In this document: piece after piece, positions 8,249 through 16,226 of the stretch
How positions within the stretch are numbered: the first letter of the stretch is position 1
Layout of the letters: every line of letters begins with the position of its first letter
Assembly (NCBI GenBank): GCA_947252645.1
Contig: CAMXWF010000020.1
Location: forward strand, 1-28,612
Direction of reading: 5' to 3'
Origin: an uncultured Bacteroidia bacterium
Lineage (GTDB): Bacteria > Bacteroidota > Bacteroidia > Bacteroidales > CAJPTX01
Length of the DNA stretch: 28,612 nt
Translations under genes and position numbers: made by a program
Notes under the pieces: generated by a model
What the model was told of the DNA's origin: nothing
Databases searched by the model: none
The model's input: only the letters and a program-made list of their open reading frames with translations

Positions 8249-8569
8249 ATGGACATGGTATTATTACAAGCATCCCCCAAGGGCGCTGGGCTCCAAACTG
8301 TCATCATGCTGGTACTGCTGGTGGTGGTGTTCTATTTCTTCCTTATCCGCCCGCAGGTCAAGCGCCAGAAAGCGCTGCGCAAGTTCCAAGAAGGCCTCAA
8401 GAAGGGCGATCCCGTCTTAGTGGCTGGTGGTATCTACGGGAAGGTCTATGAGGTTCGCGATCTTGACATCATCGTGGAAATCGATTCCAACGTTAGGGTA
8501 CGAGTGGCCAAGAATAGTGTTTTTGCCACCTCGGATGCCCCAGCACAACAGCCCCAGCAGAAGAGCTAG
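8249..8569 (+). CDS. yajC: Preprotein translocase accessory subunit YajC
   Basis: An inner-membrane accessory of the Sec translocon, partner of SecDF. The protein is 106 residues with one transmembrane helix (about 18-34) ending in the diagnostic FFLIRPQVKRQK. The conserved LKKGDPVLVAGGIYGKV beta domain and the IDSNVRVRVAKNSVFA strand follow. A Ser/Gln-rich end (PAQQPQQKS) closes it. Length and motif order match the family. Confidence 0.96.
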   Translation: MDMVLLQASPKGAGLQTVIMLVLLVVVFYFFLIRPQVKRQKALRKFQEGLKKGDPVLVAGGIYGKVYEVRDLDIIVEIDSNVRVRVAKNSVFATSDAPAQQPQQKS

Positions 8570-8597
8570 CGGTCTCGTGAACCCCCTACGCAGCATT

Positions 8598-8629
8598 GCA
8601 CTCCGCCCGTGCCGAGCTTGGGGGAGTGC
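8598..8629 (+). terminator. Hairpin with trailing T run between yajC and the YbbR-like gene
   Basis: GCACTCC and GGAGTGC form a perfect 7-bp stem around an 18-base loop. The sequence after it is T-rich (CTTGTTGCTTTTT). It could be a partial terminator or attenuator within the operon, and would separate the expression of yajC from the downstream genes. Confidence 0.35.
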
Positions 8630-8667
8630 CTTGTTGCTTTTTCCATTCACTCTAATCTCGATCACCT

Positions 8668-9735
8668 GTGCGTGCCAGGCAACGTAGGGCGGGGCAGGGG
8701 GACAAGCATTTTCCCCACCCGGGAGGTTTGGAGTTGCGGGGCCGGAACCCCAAAGGTTACCTGCTGCGTTTTTTCCGGCTCGAATGGTGGAAGCAGCATG
8801 TTTCGGCCAGTAAGGTGGCGCACTTCATGGTCGCTCTGGTCATCGCCGCCTTCCTGTGGTTTCTCAACAAGATGAACCACGAATACACCATCGACCTTAC
8901 CTGCCAGGCCGTACTCCAATCCCCCCCCTTGGGGCTTGTATTAGCCGACAACCCCGAGCAGGAGCTAACCCTGCGCATACGCGGCAACGGATACTCGCTC
9001 CTGCGCTATAGGGGGTTTCGCAGCTACTCGCCCCTCATAGTCGACATCCGCGGGCTGCGCATGCAGCATGATGATGACACTGCCTGCGTACGCGCTATGA
9101 CCCGCGAGGAACTAGAGCAGGCCATCAGGCCGCAGCTACCCACCGACCTTACCCTTGAGCGCGTCCTCACCGAGGGCCTTGTCTGCCATTTCTCGCGCAC
9201 TAGGCGCCGAGTGCTCCCCCTGCGCATTGCGGTGAATTACGAGGTTTCTGGGCAATATATGCGACTTAAGCCCGACACGCTTTTCCAAGATAGTATCTGG
9301 GTTCTAGGGCCAGCAAGCACCGTTGACACCCTTCGCTACATCGCCAACAGACCTCTCGACCTAGGTGTCCTACAGGAGTCCACCCTAGTCCAAGTCCCTC
9401 TTGAGGCGCCCCCTGGGGTGGAGCTGGAGCGTTGGGCCGTTGACTACGGCATTCGCATCGCGGAGTTCACCATCAAGCGTCTGCAGGTCCCTGTACAGCC
9501 CACAGGACTACCCAGGGGTGTCCAGGTGCGTTTTCTCCCCTCCACCGTTGAGCTGCGCTGTCGCGTGCCACTCGAACTCTACGATCGTATCACCGCTGAG
9601 AGCTTTACTCTCCAGGCCCATATCAGCGATCTGCAGGGCGGCAATAGGCTACTCGTACAGCTCGCCGATAGGCCGAGCGGCGCCCAAGTCGTGACCCTCG
9701 AGCCGCAATACGTTGACTATCTTATCTTGCGCTAG
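8668..9735 (+). CDS. YbbR-like (CdaR-type) membrane protein
   Basis: This is a YbbR-domain protein. In Firmicutes such proteins (CdaR) regulate the diadenylate cyclase CdaA; in Bacteroidota the role is not settled. A single transmembrane helix (HFMVALVIAAFLWFLNKM, about 50-68 from the start given) is followed by a long extracytoplasmic part with repeated beta-rich YbbR-like units (about 75-355). These contain phrases such as LPLRIAVNYEVSGQYMRLKPD and VQVRFLPSTVELRCRVP. The start is uncertain. I give GTG at 8668, the most upstream start after yajC; TTG at 8728 is an alternative preceded by GGGAGG. It lies 5 bases before coaE, as usual in this cluster. Confidence 0.75.
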   Translation: MRARQRRAGQGDKHFPHPGGLELRGRNPKGYLLRFFRLEWWKQHVSASKVAHFMVALVIAAFLWFLNKMNHEYTIDLTCQAVLQSPPLGLVLADNPEQELTLRIRGNGYSLLRYRGFRSYSPLIVDIRGLRMQHDDDTACVRAMTREELEQAIRPQLPTDLTLERVLTEGLVCHFSRTRRRVLPLRIAVNYEVSGQYMRLKPDTLFQDSIWVLGPASTVDTLRYIANRPLDLGVLQESTLVQVPLEAPPGVELERWAVDYGIRIAEFTIKRLQVPVQPTGLPRGVQVRFLPSTVELRCRVPLELYDRITAESFTLQAHISDLQGGNRLLVQLADRPSGAQVVTLEPQYVDYLILR

Positions 9736-9740
9736 TCCCC

Positions 9741-10385
9741 ATGGAAAAGGTTGTCCTGCTTGGCCTTACCGGCGGTATCGGGAGTGGCAAAAGCTACGTG
9801 GGGCATCTGCTAGAGCGCAGAGGCTATCCCCGCTACGACTGCGATAGCCAGGCCAAGCGTCTTACCCAGGAAAGTCCGCATCTCAAGCAGGCACTCACGG
9901 CCCTTTTGGGCCCACAGGCTTACCTCGCCGACGGGGTCTACAATCGTCCCTTTGTGGCCAGTCAGGTTTTCCACCACCCGCATCTGTTGGCGCAGATAGA
10001 GGCACTTGTCCATCCGGTCGTCAATCAGGATTTTTGCCGCTGGGCCCAGGTACAGGCTCCCATGGCCGAGCATTGCGTGGTGATGTTTGAAACGGCCTTG
10101 CTGCCGCGTCTCCGGGGGCTTGAGCCGCTCGACTTCATCGTCACCGTCACCGCACCGGAGGATCTCAGAGTGGCTAGGGCTATTGCCCGCGATGGTTCCT
10201 CGCGCCAGATGGTATTGGCCCGCATGGCCTGTCAGCCCACCCAGGAAGAGTTTGAGCAAATAGCCAACTTTGTCATTGTCAACGATGGCCAGCACCCCCT
10301 CGAGCCCCAGCTCAATACCTTGGCCTCACAATTGCGAAAGGTGAGTATAGATAAGCTAAATCTGGAGCATGGGTGTGCCCGGTAG
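9741..10385 (+). CDS. coaE: Dephospho-CoA kinase
   Basis: It catalyses the last step of coenzyme A synthesis, phosphorylating dephospho-CoA at the 3'-OH with ATP in the cytoplasm. The P-loop is GLTGGIGSGKS (residues about 8-18), followed by YDCDSQAKRLTQ with the conserved Asp, then LIAQIEALVHPVV-type LAQIEALVHPVV and VMFETALLPRLRG. The lid has RAIARDGSSRQMVLARMACQ, and a terminal FVIVNDG strand follows. At 214 residues it is a standard length. Its 3' end overlaps the next gene by 17 bases. Confidence 0.95.
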   Translation: MEKVVLLGLTGGIGSGKSYVGHLLERRGYPRYDCDSQAKRLTQESPHLKQALTALLGPQAYLADGVYNRPFVASQVFHHPHLLAQIEALVHPVVNQDFCRWAQVQAPMAEHCVVMFETALLPRLRGLEPLDFIVTVTAPEDLRVARAIARDGSSRQMVLARMACQPTQEEFEQIANFVIVNDGQHPLEPQLNTLASQLRKVSIDKLNLEHGCAR

Positions 10386-11148
10386 AGGTTCTGTCAACCT
10401 GGGGGGATGCTTGATCACGCTCTTCTTGCTGGGCGGGGCCTTTGCGCTCTTCGGCCCCTTGGCACTGATCCTGCTGCCCACGCTCTTTTTCCCATTCCTG
10501 GCGACTAGTCGTCGTGGGCCAGCAGGTGCGGCAGGCGGTTGGACGGGTACGCGCAATAGCCAGCAGTATGACCTTGGGCAGGTGCGGATGTCGGTGCTGG
10601 TGCTTCTGGCCGCCATGATGCGCGCTGATGGCCAAGTGCTACGCTCTGAGCTTGACTATGTCAAACGCTTTCTGGTCTCCTCCTATGGGGAGCAGGAGGC
10701 TGCAACGATGCTTCTTACCCTGCGCGATATCCTCAAGCAGCCTCTACCCCTCCAGCAGGCCTGTAACACCCTGCGCATGATGCTACAGCCTTCTGGTCGC
10801 TTGGCTTTCCTCTCGGTTCTCATGGGGCTAGCGCAAGCCGATGGGGTGGTGACCCCGAGTGAACGAAGCCTGCTCGAGCAGATCAGGAGCCTCCTCGGCG
10901 TGGCTGCTCAAGACTACTCCCGTACCTATAGCCGCTACTCGGCCCCAGAAACCGACTACTACGCCGTCCTAGGCCTCACTCGTGAGGCCTCCAACGAGGA
11001 GATACGCAAGGCCTATCGGCAACTACTCATCAAGTGGCATCCCGACCGACAGGACAAAAGCCCCGAAGCACAGGCGTTGGCCACTAAGAAAATGCAACAG
11101 ATCAATGCCGCTTACGAGAAGATAAAAGCGCAACGCGGATTGAAATAG
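10369..11148 (+). CDS. Membrane-anchored TerB/J-domain protein (DjlA-like)
   Basis: This 259-residue putative membrane co-chaperone has three parts. The first is a hydrophobic segment of about 30 residues (about 14-45, CLITLFLLGGAFALFGPLALILLP), long enough for one helix or a tight hairpin. A TerB-like helical domain follows (about 65-182, LVLLAAMMRADGQVLRSELDYVK and LMGLAQADGVVTPSERSLLEQI). The C-terminal J domain (about 194-257) carries the HPD tripeptide at 224-226 in LLIKWHPDRQDK. This order (membrane segment, TerB, J) resembles proteobacterial DjlA, which stimulates DnaK at the membrane. The start ATG lies inside the end of coaE (17-base overlap), implying coupled translation. Its client is unknown. 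Confidence 0.88.
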   Translation: MGVPGRGSVNLGGCLITLFLLGGAFALFGPLALILLPTLFFPFLATSRRGPAGAAGGWTGTRNSQQYDLGQVRMSVLVLLAAMMRADGQVLRSELDYVKRFLVSSYGEQEAATMLLTLRDILKQPLPLQQACNTLRMMLQPSGRLAFLSVLMGLAQADGVVTPSERSLLEQIRSLLGVAAQDYSRTYSRYSAPETDYYAVLGLTREASNEEIRKAYRQLLIKWHPDRQDKSPEAQALATKKMQQINAAYEKIKAQRGLK

Positions 11149-11165
11149 AGAAAAATTCCTACCCC

Positions 11166-11582
11166 ATGACCATCAACGAAGCACAAGATGCCGTGGTACG
11201 CGATTTTGGTCTACTCGATGACTGGATCGACCGCTACCAGCAAATCATCGATCTCGGCCAGGCACTACCACCCGCCCCTAGCACCCTCCACGACCCCGCC
11301 AATCTGATTAAGGGCTGCCAGAGTCGCGTATGGATAGAGTGCGAATGCCGTAACGGATGCCTCTACTTCCACACCGATAGCGATGCCGTCATCACCAAGG
11401 GCATCGCAGCCCTACTCATCCAAGTACTCAACGGCCACACCCCAGAGGAAATAGCCCAAGCCGACCTCTACATGGTAAAATCCATCGGGCTCCAGGAAAA
11501 CCTCTCGCCCACACGAGCTAACGGCCTACTCGCCATGGTCGAGCGCATCAAAGCGTGCGCCCTTGCGCACAAAACCGCCTAG
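11166..11582 (+). CDS. sufE: SufE-family sulfur acceptor
   Basis: It accepts persulfide sulfur from the cysteine desulfurase SufS and passes it to the SUF scaffold for Fe-S cluster assembly. The 138-residue protein has the acceptor Cys at position 51 in the family motif NLIKGCQSRVW. ITKGIAALLIQVLNGHTPEEI and a C-terminal LSPTRANGLLAMVERI helix follow, both typical. The other suf genes are not in the window. It is followed by a MIP18-family gene and queG, forming a small Fe-S-related group. Confidence 0.93.
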   Translation: MTINEAQDAVVRDFGLLDDWIDRYQQIIDLGQALPPAPSTLHDPANLIKGCQSRVWIECECRNGCLYFHTDSDAVITKGIAALLIQVLNGHTPEEIAQADLYMVKSIGLQENLSPTRANGLLAMVERIKACALAHKTA

Positions 11583-11639
11583 CTACTGTTGTATTCCCAA
11601 GAGCCCGAGGGGGCCCGATGCGCCTAACTCTCCTTTCCT

Positions 11640-11954
11640 ATGGTCGACACTCTAGCGATTGAAACTGCGCTGGTAGATAAGCTCCGGGAGGTCTACGATC
11701 CCGAAATCCCCGTCAACATCTATGAGCTTGGCCTCATCTATGAGGTCGATGTGGAGCCCGACGGCATGGTCAATATCGCCATGACCCTCACTGCCCCCAA
11801 CTGCCCCGTGGCCGATGACCTGGTGGAGCAGGTCCGCCAAAAAATCCTGAGTATTCCTGGTGTCACCGATGCCAACGTCGAGCTGGTTTTTGATCCCCCG
11901 TGGGACCAGTCCCGCATGAGCCAAGAGGCTAAGCTCGAAACTGGCTTGCTCTAG
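11640..11954 (+). CDS. MIP18/DUF59-family Fe-S assembly protein (SufT-like)
   Basis: This 104-residue single-domain protein of the MIP18 (DUF59) family is involved in Fe-S protein maturation in bacteria and eukaryotes. Diagnostic blocks are LREVYDPEIPVNIYELGLIYEV, TLTAPNCPVADDL with the conserved Cys55, and VELVFDPPWDQSRMSQEAK. It follows sufE by 57 bases and precedes queG by 10. The neighbourhood supports a role in Fe-S delivery, with the Fe-S enzyme QueG a possible client (inference). Confidence 0.93.
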   Translation: MVDTLAIETALVDKLREVYDPEIPVNIYELGLIYEVDVEPDGMVNIAMTLTAPNCPVADDLVEQVRQKILSIPGVTDANVELVFDPPWDQSRMSQEAKLETGLL

Positions 11955-11964
11955 GCCAAGCCCC

Positions 11965-12873
11965 ATGCTCCCCTACGCCACGCTAGCGTACCTTGCGCAC
12001 CAGCTCGGTATTGCCGCCGTTGGCGTCAGTAGCGCAAGGGCGTTAGACGAGGCTAGGCCCCATTTGGAGGCCTGGCTGGCCGCTGGTTACCACGGGGAAA
12101 TGGCCTACATGCAGCGCAACCTCGATAAGCGCCTTGACCCACGTCTGCTAGTCCCCGGGGCCAGGTCCATCGTCTCTGCCCTCGTACCTTACCCCCCAAG
12201 GCCTCACAAGGCGCCAGGTGCCCGTATTGCCAGCTACGCCTATTGCCCAGACTACCACAAGACCGTCAAAAACACCTTGTTCCGCCTCTGGCAGCTCATC
12301 AATGAGCAGCTCGGGCCTACCCAGGGCAGGGTCTTTGTCGACTCCGCCCCCCTGCTCGATCGCTTCTGGGCCTGCAATGCTGGCCTTGGCTGGATTGGCC
12401 GGAATACCCTCCTCATTCACCCGGCGCTTGGCTCCTATTTCTTCATCGGTTCCCTAGTACTCAATGCCGACCTCGAGGTCACGGAGCAACGCATGTCTCC
12501 ACGTTGTGGCTCTTGCCAACGCTGCCTAGAGAGCTGCCCCACACACGCCCTAAAGCCCTGCTATATCCTTGAGGCCAAGAAATGCATCTCCTACCTCACC
12601 ATAGAGCGTAAAACGCCCCTTGCCCCTGGTGAGATGGAGTCTGTGCGCCCATGGCTCTTCGGCTGCGACATCTGCCAAGAGGTCTGCCCATGGAACCAGC
12701 ACCGACTACAACGCACGCCCGAACAAGACATTCCGCAGCCGCTCCTACATGCACTTAGCCGCTTTGCTCAAGGAGAAGACGCACTCCCCCCTGAGAGCCC
12801 CCTCAGAAGGGCAAATCCCCAAGAACTCCGACGCCGCCTAGAAGCCTTCGGTAAGCCTGACGAACACCACTGA
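11965..12873 (+). CDS. queG: Epoxyqueuosine reductase
   Basis: This cobalamin- and 4Fe-4S-dependent enzyme reduces epoxyqueuosine to queuosine at the tRNA wobble position 34. The 302-residue protein has DSAPLLDRFWACNAGLGWIGRNTLLIHP (about 117-150), holding the catalytic Asp and cobalamin-site residues of the family. Two ferredoxin-like cluster motifs follow: CGSCQRCLESCP near 180 and CDICQEVCPWN near 234. It lacks the long C-terminal HEAT-repeat region found in some homologues. tRNA-His in this window has a GTG anticodon and is a queuosine-type substrate. The enzyme's cobalamin need may link it to the possible corrinoid uptake locus at 20088-25844. Confidence 0.94.
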   Translation: MLPYATLAYLAHQLGIAAVGVSSARALDEARPHLEAWLAAGYHGEMAYMQRNLDKRLDPRLLVPGARSIVSALVPYPPRPHKAPGARIASYAYCPDYHKTVKNTLFRLWQLINEQLGPTQGRVFVDSAPLLDRFWACNAGLGWIGRNTLLIHPALGSYFFIGSLVLNADLEVTEQRMSPRCGSCQRCLESCPTHALKPCYILEAKKCISYLTIERKTPLAPGEMESVRPWLFGCDICQEVCPWNQHRLQRTPEQDIPQPLLHALSRFAQGEDALPPESPLRRANPQELRRRLEAFGKPDEHH

Positions 12874-13013
12874 CCCCAGGGATACACCGCCCCACGTTGC
12901 GCTGTTCAGGCTATTGCGTGCAGCAGCAACCTACCTAATCCCGAGCCCTACCACCCATTCACTGGGAAATACCCGCTGCCCCAAACCGACCCCTAGACCT
13001 TTTCTACCGGAGA

Positions 13014-13035
13014 GAGTGGCCCCCAATCGCCACTC
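13014..13035 (+). repeat. Inverted repeat, 7-bp stem
   Basis: GAGTGGC (13014-13020) and GCCACTC (13029-13035) flank an 8-base loop CCCCAATC. It could end the queG transcript, but no T run follows. Confidence 0.5.
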
Positions 13036-13079
13036 CCAATCGGCCGACATGCGCAGCGGATGCCAGTCGCTCGCCTAGC

Positions 13080-13119
13080 CCTACGGGGCTGGTGCGCAGG
13101 TAGCCAAAAGCCCCGTAGG
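13080..13119 (+). repeat. Inverted repeat, perfect 11-bp stem upstream of lysS
   Basis: CCTACGGGGCT (13080-13090) and AGCCCCGTAGG (13109-13119) are exact reverse complements around 18 bases. It ends 40 bases before the lysS -7 box, so it lies upstream of the transcript. That suggests a terminator for the preceding genes or a protein-binding site rather than a leader element. Confidence 0.6.
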
Positions 13120-13159
13120 ATGCCTTGTTGCTACTGTCCACCAACAGGCCCAGATTTGC

Positions 13160-13167
13160 TATCTTTG
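13160..13167 (+). promoter_or_regulatory. -7 element of the lysS promoter
   Basis: TATCTTTG fits the Bacteroidota -7 box and is 70 bases before the lysS ATG. No TTG is present at 19-21 bases upstream. Confidence 0.55.
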
Positions 13168-13237
13168 CACTACAACGACCCCTTCGGCAAGCCCAGAGCC
13201 CCCACGGGCCTGCATCGAAGAGCAAAAGCCTTACAAC

Positions 13238-14971
13238 ATGGCCGCATCTATCCGTAGCGAGCAGGAACAACTGAGGATCGCATCCCTAGAAGAATTGCGC
13301 AAGCTGGGCATCGACCCCTATCCCGCTGCCGCCTATCCTCGCACCCATACCATCAGCCAGGCCCTGGAGGGCTTTGAGGCCTTAGCGGAGCAAAAAGCCC
13401 CGGTGAGCCTTGCCGGGCGCATTCGGGCAAGGCGCATCATGGGCAGTGCCTCCTTCATGACCATCCAGGATGAAAAAGGCACTATCCAGATCTACCTTCG
13501 GCGCGACGAACTCTGCCCCAACGATGATAAGACCCTCTACAACACAGTCTTCAAGAAGCTCCTAGACTTGGGCGATTTCGTAGGGGTCAAGGGCTACCTA
13601 TTCACCACCCAGACCGGCGAGCGCAGCCTGCATGCCGATAGCCTCACGGTGCTCGCCAAGGCCATTCGGCCTCTGCCTGTCGTCAAGGAAAAGGACGGTA
13701 AGGTCTTCGACCAGCTCACCTCGGCCGAAGCCCGCTACCGACAGCGCTACGTTGACCTGGCCATCAACCCAGAAACTCGCAAGACCTTCCGCCAGCGCCA
13801 GCTCATCATCAACACCATGCGAGCCTACTTCAACGAGGGCGGATACCTTGAGGCAGAGACTCCTATCCTCCAGCCCTTGGCTGGCGGCGCCTCGGCAAGG
13901 CCTTTCATCACCCACCACAACGCGCTCGACATCCCGCTCTACCTGCGCATTGCCGATGAGCTCTACCTCAAGCGACTTATCGTGGGGGGCTACGATGGTG
14001 TCTATGAGTTCGCCAAGGACTTCCGCAACGAGGGCATGGACCGCACGCACAACCCCGAATTCTCCATGGTGGAGATCTACATCGCCTACCAGGACTACCT
14101 CTGGATGATGGACTACACCGAAGGCCTCCTCGAGCGCGTGGCGCTTGCCGTCCACGGCAGCACGGAGTTCCAAAGCCAGGGGAACAATATCAGCTTCAAG
14201 CGCCCCTTCCGCCGCCTCACCATGCGCGATGCCATGCTCCAGTATGCCAAGGTAGATATCGATACGGTAGATATCCCCACGCTGCAGCAGGAGTGCAAAA
14301 AACACGAGGTGGACATAGATGACTCCATGGGTCGCGCCAAGCTTATCGATGAACTCTTCGGCGCCACCTGCGAAGAACACCTCATCCAGCCCACTTTCCT
14401 TATCGACTATCCCGTCGAGCTCTCCCCCCTCACCAAGCGCCACCGCGCCCACCCTAACCTCACCGAGCGTTTCGAACTCTTCGTCAATGGCTCTGAACTC
14501 TGCAACGCCTACAGCGAGCTCAACGACCCCATCGACCAGTACGAGCGCTTCCAGCAGCAGATGGCCCTGGCCGAAAAGGGCGACGATGAGGCCATGGTCA
14601 TCGACCACGACTTCATCCGCGCCCTCGAATACGGCATGCCACCCTGCTCCGGCATGGGTATAGGCATCGACCGTCTCATCATGCTCATCCTCGATAAGCC
14701 CTCCATCCAGGATGTACTCCTCTTCCCCCAGATGAAGCCCGAGCACCAAGAACAGCAGGACCCCAATGAGGCTTTCACTGCTGCTGGCGTGCCCGAAGTG
14801 CTACTCCCGCTGCTGCGAGGCCTCGGCATCCAGACCCTCCAGGCCATGCGTAGCTACGGCCATGGCAGGCTTCTCAACGATCTCCGGGGCGCAGCCAAGA
14901 AGCAGAAGCTGACCCTCCCGGCTCTTTCGGTGGAGCAAGTAGCTGCCTGGTGTAGGCCTGCTGGAGAGTAA
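13238..14971 (+). CDS. lysS: Lysyl-tRNA synthetase, class II
   Basis: It charges tRNA-Lys with lysine using ATP. The 577-residue protein has an OB-fold anticodon-binding domain (about 55-160, SLAGRIRARRIMGSASFMTIQDE). The class II catalytic core follows: motif 1 around 201 (GGYLEAETPILQPLAGGASARPF), motif 2 around 261 (FRNEGMDRTHNPEFSMVEIY) and motif 3 around 472 (GMGIGIDRLIML). About 70 further residues follow the core (VPEVLLPLLRGLGIQTLQAMRSYG onward), making it longer than the E. coli enzyme of about 505; such a tail is usual in Bacteroidota LysS. It appears to be transcribed alone. Confidence 0.97.
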   Translation: MAASIRSEQEQLRIASLEELRKLGIDPYPAAAYPRTHTISQALEGFEALAEQKAPVSLAGRIRARRIMGSASFMTIQDEKGTIQIYLRRDELCPNDDKTLYNTVFKKLLDLGDFVGVKGYLFTTQTGERSLHADSLTVLAKAIRPLPVVKEKDGKVFDQLTSAEARYRQRYVDLAINPETRKTFRQRQLIINTMRAYFNEGGYLEAETPILQPLAGGASARPFITHHNALDIPLYLRIADELYLKRLIVGGYDGVYEFAKDFRNEGMDRTHNPEFSMVEIYIAYQDYLWMMDYTEGLLERVALAVHGSTEFQSQGNNISFKRPFRRLTMRDAMLQYAKVDIDTVDIPTLQQECKKHEVDIDDSMGRAKLIDELFGATCEEHLIQPTFLIDYPVELSPLTKRHRAHPNLTERFELFVNGSELCNAYSELNDPIDQYERFQQQMALAEKGDDEAMVIDHDFIRALEYGMPPCSGMGIGIDRLIMLILDKPSIQDVLLFPQMKPEHQEQQDPNEAFTAAGVPEVLLPLLRGLGIQTLQAMRSYGHGRLLNDLRGAAKKQKLTLPALSVEQVAAWCRPAGE

Positions 14972-15023
14972 GCGCCCGATAGGCATCGCCATGGCCCACC
15001 GGATGGCATCCATCCCGTGCGCC

Positions 15024-15073
15024 CCCTAGCGCCAGCGTTGGCTCAAAGCCTCCTGCGCTAGTTGGTGCTAGGG
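15024..15073 (+). repeat. Foldable element downstream of lysS
   Basis: CCCTAGCGCCA (15024-15034) pairs with TGGTGCTAGGG (15063-15073) over 11 positions with one G-T pair. It encloses a small inner hairpin GGCT-CAA-AGCC (15040-15050). It may be a 3'-end structure or terminator of lysS; there is no T run. Confidence 0.5.
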
Positions 15074-15286
15074 AGTGGGTGGGTATCCGCTGCCCGGGAG
15101 GTCTCGTAGGCATCGGCCGCATGCTGGTGAGTAAAAGCGACCTGCAATACCTCGCGCGAAAATAGAGTCACGGCCGCCCTGTAGCCGCATTATCCTGCCT
15201 ACGCCGTGAGCCTTGCGGAGTTACAGCCAGCCTGAGCAAGGGCATCGCCTGGTGCCTCCCAGGGACTACTTCCCCTCCGAAATCGC

Positions 15287-15294
15287 TATCTTCG
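15287..15294 (+). promoter_or_regulatory. Possible -7 element of the transketolase operon
   Basis: TATCTTCG differs from TAnnTTTG at one position and lies 43 bases before the first ATG of the operon. No -33 TTG is seen. Confidence 0.45.
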
Positions 15295-15337
15295 CGCCGA
15301 GGTTAGGGCCCAACGTTAGGCCACAAAGGCAATATCT

Positions 15338-16192
15338 ATGGACGCAGCACAGCAACAAGCACTCGAAGCGTTGTCACGGCAGATTCGCCGCGATGCTCTC
15401 CGCATGGTGTGCGCAGCGCAGAGCGGGCATCCCGGGGGGGCCTTGAGCTGCGCCGACTATTTTGCCGTGCTTTACCATGACGTGCTGCAGCAATGCAAGG
15501 CGACCCCGTGGGGCTATCGTCCACAAGACGATGCCTTCTTCCTCTCCAACGGCCACGTCTCGGCGGCCTGGTACAGCGCGCTGGCGCGGTCTGGCTACTT
15601 TCCCGTGACCGAATTGGCCACTTTCCGGCAGATGGGGACCCGCTTGCAGGGTCACCCAACGCCTACCCACGGACTACCAGGCATCCTGGTGGCTTCGGGC
15701 TCCTTGGGCCAGGGGCTTTCGGTGGCTGCTGGCGTGGCCTATGCCAAGCTCCTCCAAAACGTCTCCAGCTTCGTCTACGTCCTCATGGGCGATGGCGAGC
15801 TACAGGAAGGCCAGAACTGGGAGGCGGCCATGTTCGCCTCGGCCAAGCACCTCGACAACCTCATCGCCGCGGTGGACTACAACGGGGTACAGATCGATGG
15901 TCAGGTCGACTCCGTGCTCCCTCTCGGCGATCTCCAAGCCAAGTGGAAGGCCTTCGGGTGGGATACCCTCGTGGTCAGCAAGCCCAGTGTGGTGTCTATC
16001 TACGATGCCCTCCAGGCCGCCCAGCGCCTACGAGGCAACGGCTCTCCCACCGTGCTGCTCATGAAAAACACCATGGGTGCTGGCGTAGATTTCATGGAGG
16101 GTCAAGCCGCCTGGCATGGCAAAGCCCCAAGCGAAGAGCAGCTCCAGCAGGCCCTCGACCAGATTGAACCCACACCCCTGGGCGACTTCTAG
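15338..16192 (+). CDS. Transketolase, N-terminal (thiamine-diphosphate-binding) subunit
   Basis: This is the first half of a split transketolase, which moves two-carbon ketol units between sugar phosphates in the pentose phosphate pathway. The 284-residue protein carries AQSGHPGGALSCADYFAVLY (about 26-45), GSLGQGLSVAAGVAYAK, and the thiamine-diphosphate/Mg motif GDGELQEGQNWEAAMFA starting at residue 151 with a following VDYN. Full-length enzymes are about 650-670 residues, and the Pyr and C-terminal domains are encoded separately by the gene at 16629. The reading frame ends cleanly and a whole gene separates the halves. This is therefore a genuine two-gene arrangement, not a frameshift. Split transketolases are known in archaea and various bacteria. 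Confidence 0.94.
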   Translation: MDAAQQQALEALSRQIRRDALRMVCAAQSGHPGGALSCADYFAVLYHDVLQQCKATPWGYRPQDDAFFLSNGHVSAAWYSALARSGYFPVTELATFRQMGTRLQGHPTPTHGLPGILVASGSLGQGLSVAAGVAYAKLLQNVSSFVYVLMGDGELQEGQNWEAAMFASAKHLDNLIAAVDYNGVQIDGQVDSVLPLGDLQAKWKAFGWDTLVVSKPSVVSIYDALQAAQRLRGNGSPTVLLMKNTMGAGVDFMEGQAAWHGKAPSEEQLQQALDQIEPTPLGDF

Positions 16193-16226
16193 CTTCTATT
16201 CACCAATCCAAAAACGAACGCAGGTT

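Larger units (their letters stand above)
12874..13237 (+). other. Intergenic region between queG and lysS
   Basis: I see no convincing protein or known RNA gene in these 364 bases. They contain two perfect inverted repeats (13014-13035 and 13080-13119) and the lysS -7 box at 13160. The rest is GC-rich sequence without recognisable motifs. Confidence 0.6.
14972..15337 (+). other. Intergenic region between lysS and the transketolase operon
   Basis: These 366 bases show no convincing gene. Just after lysS there is a short palindrome GGATGG-CAT-CCATCC (15001-15015), then the larger foldable element at 15024-15073, and the transketolase -7 box at 15287. Confidence 0.6.

Noticed and set aside
13598..14749. 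383-codon open frame on the minus strand opposite lysS
   Set aside because: It mirrors the coding frame of lysS in GC-rich sequence, has low-complexity Val/Glu/Gly content and no family motifs; lysS itself is certain.
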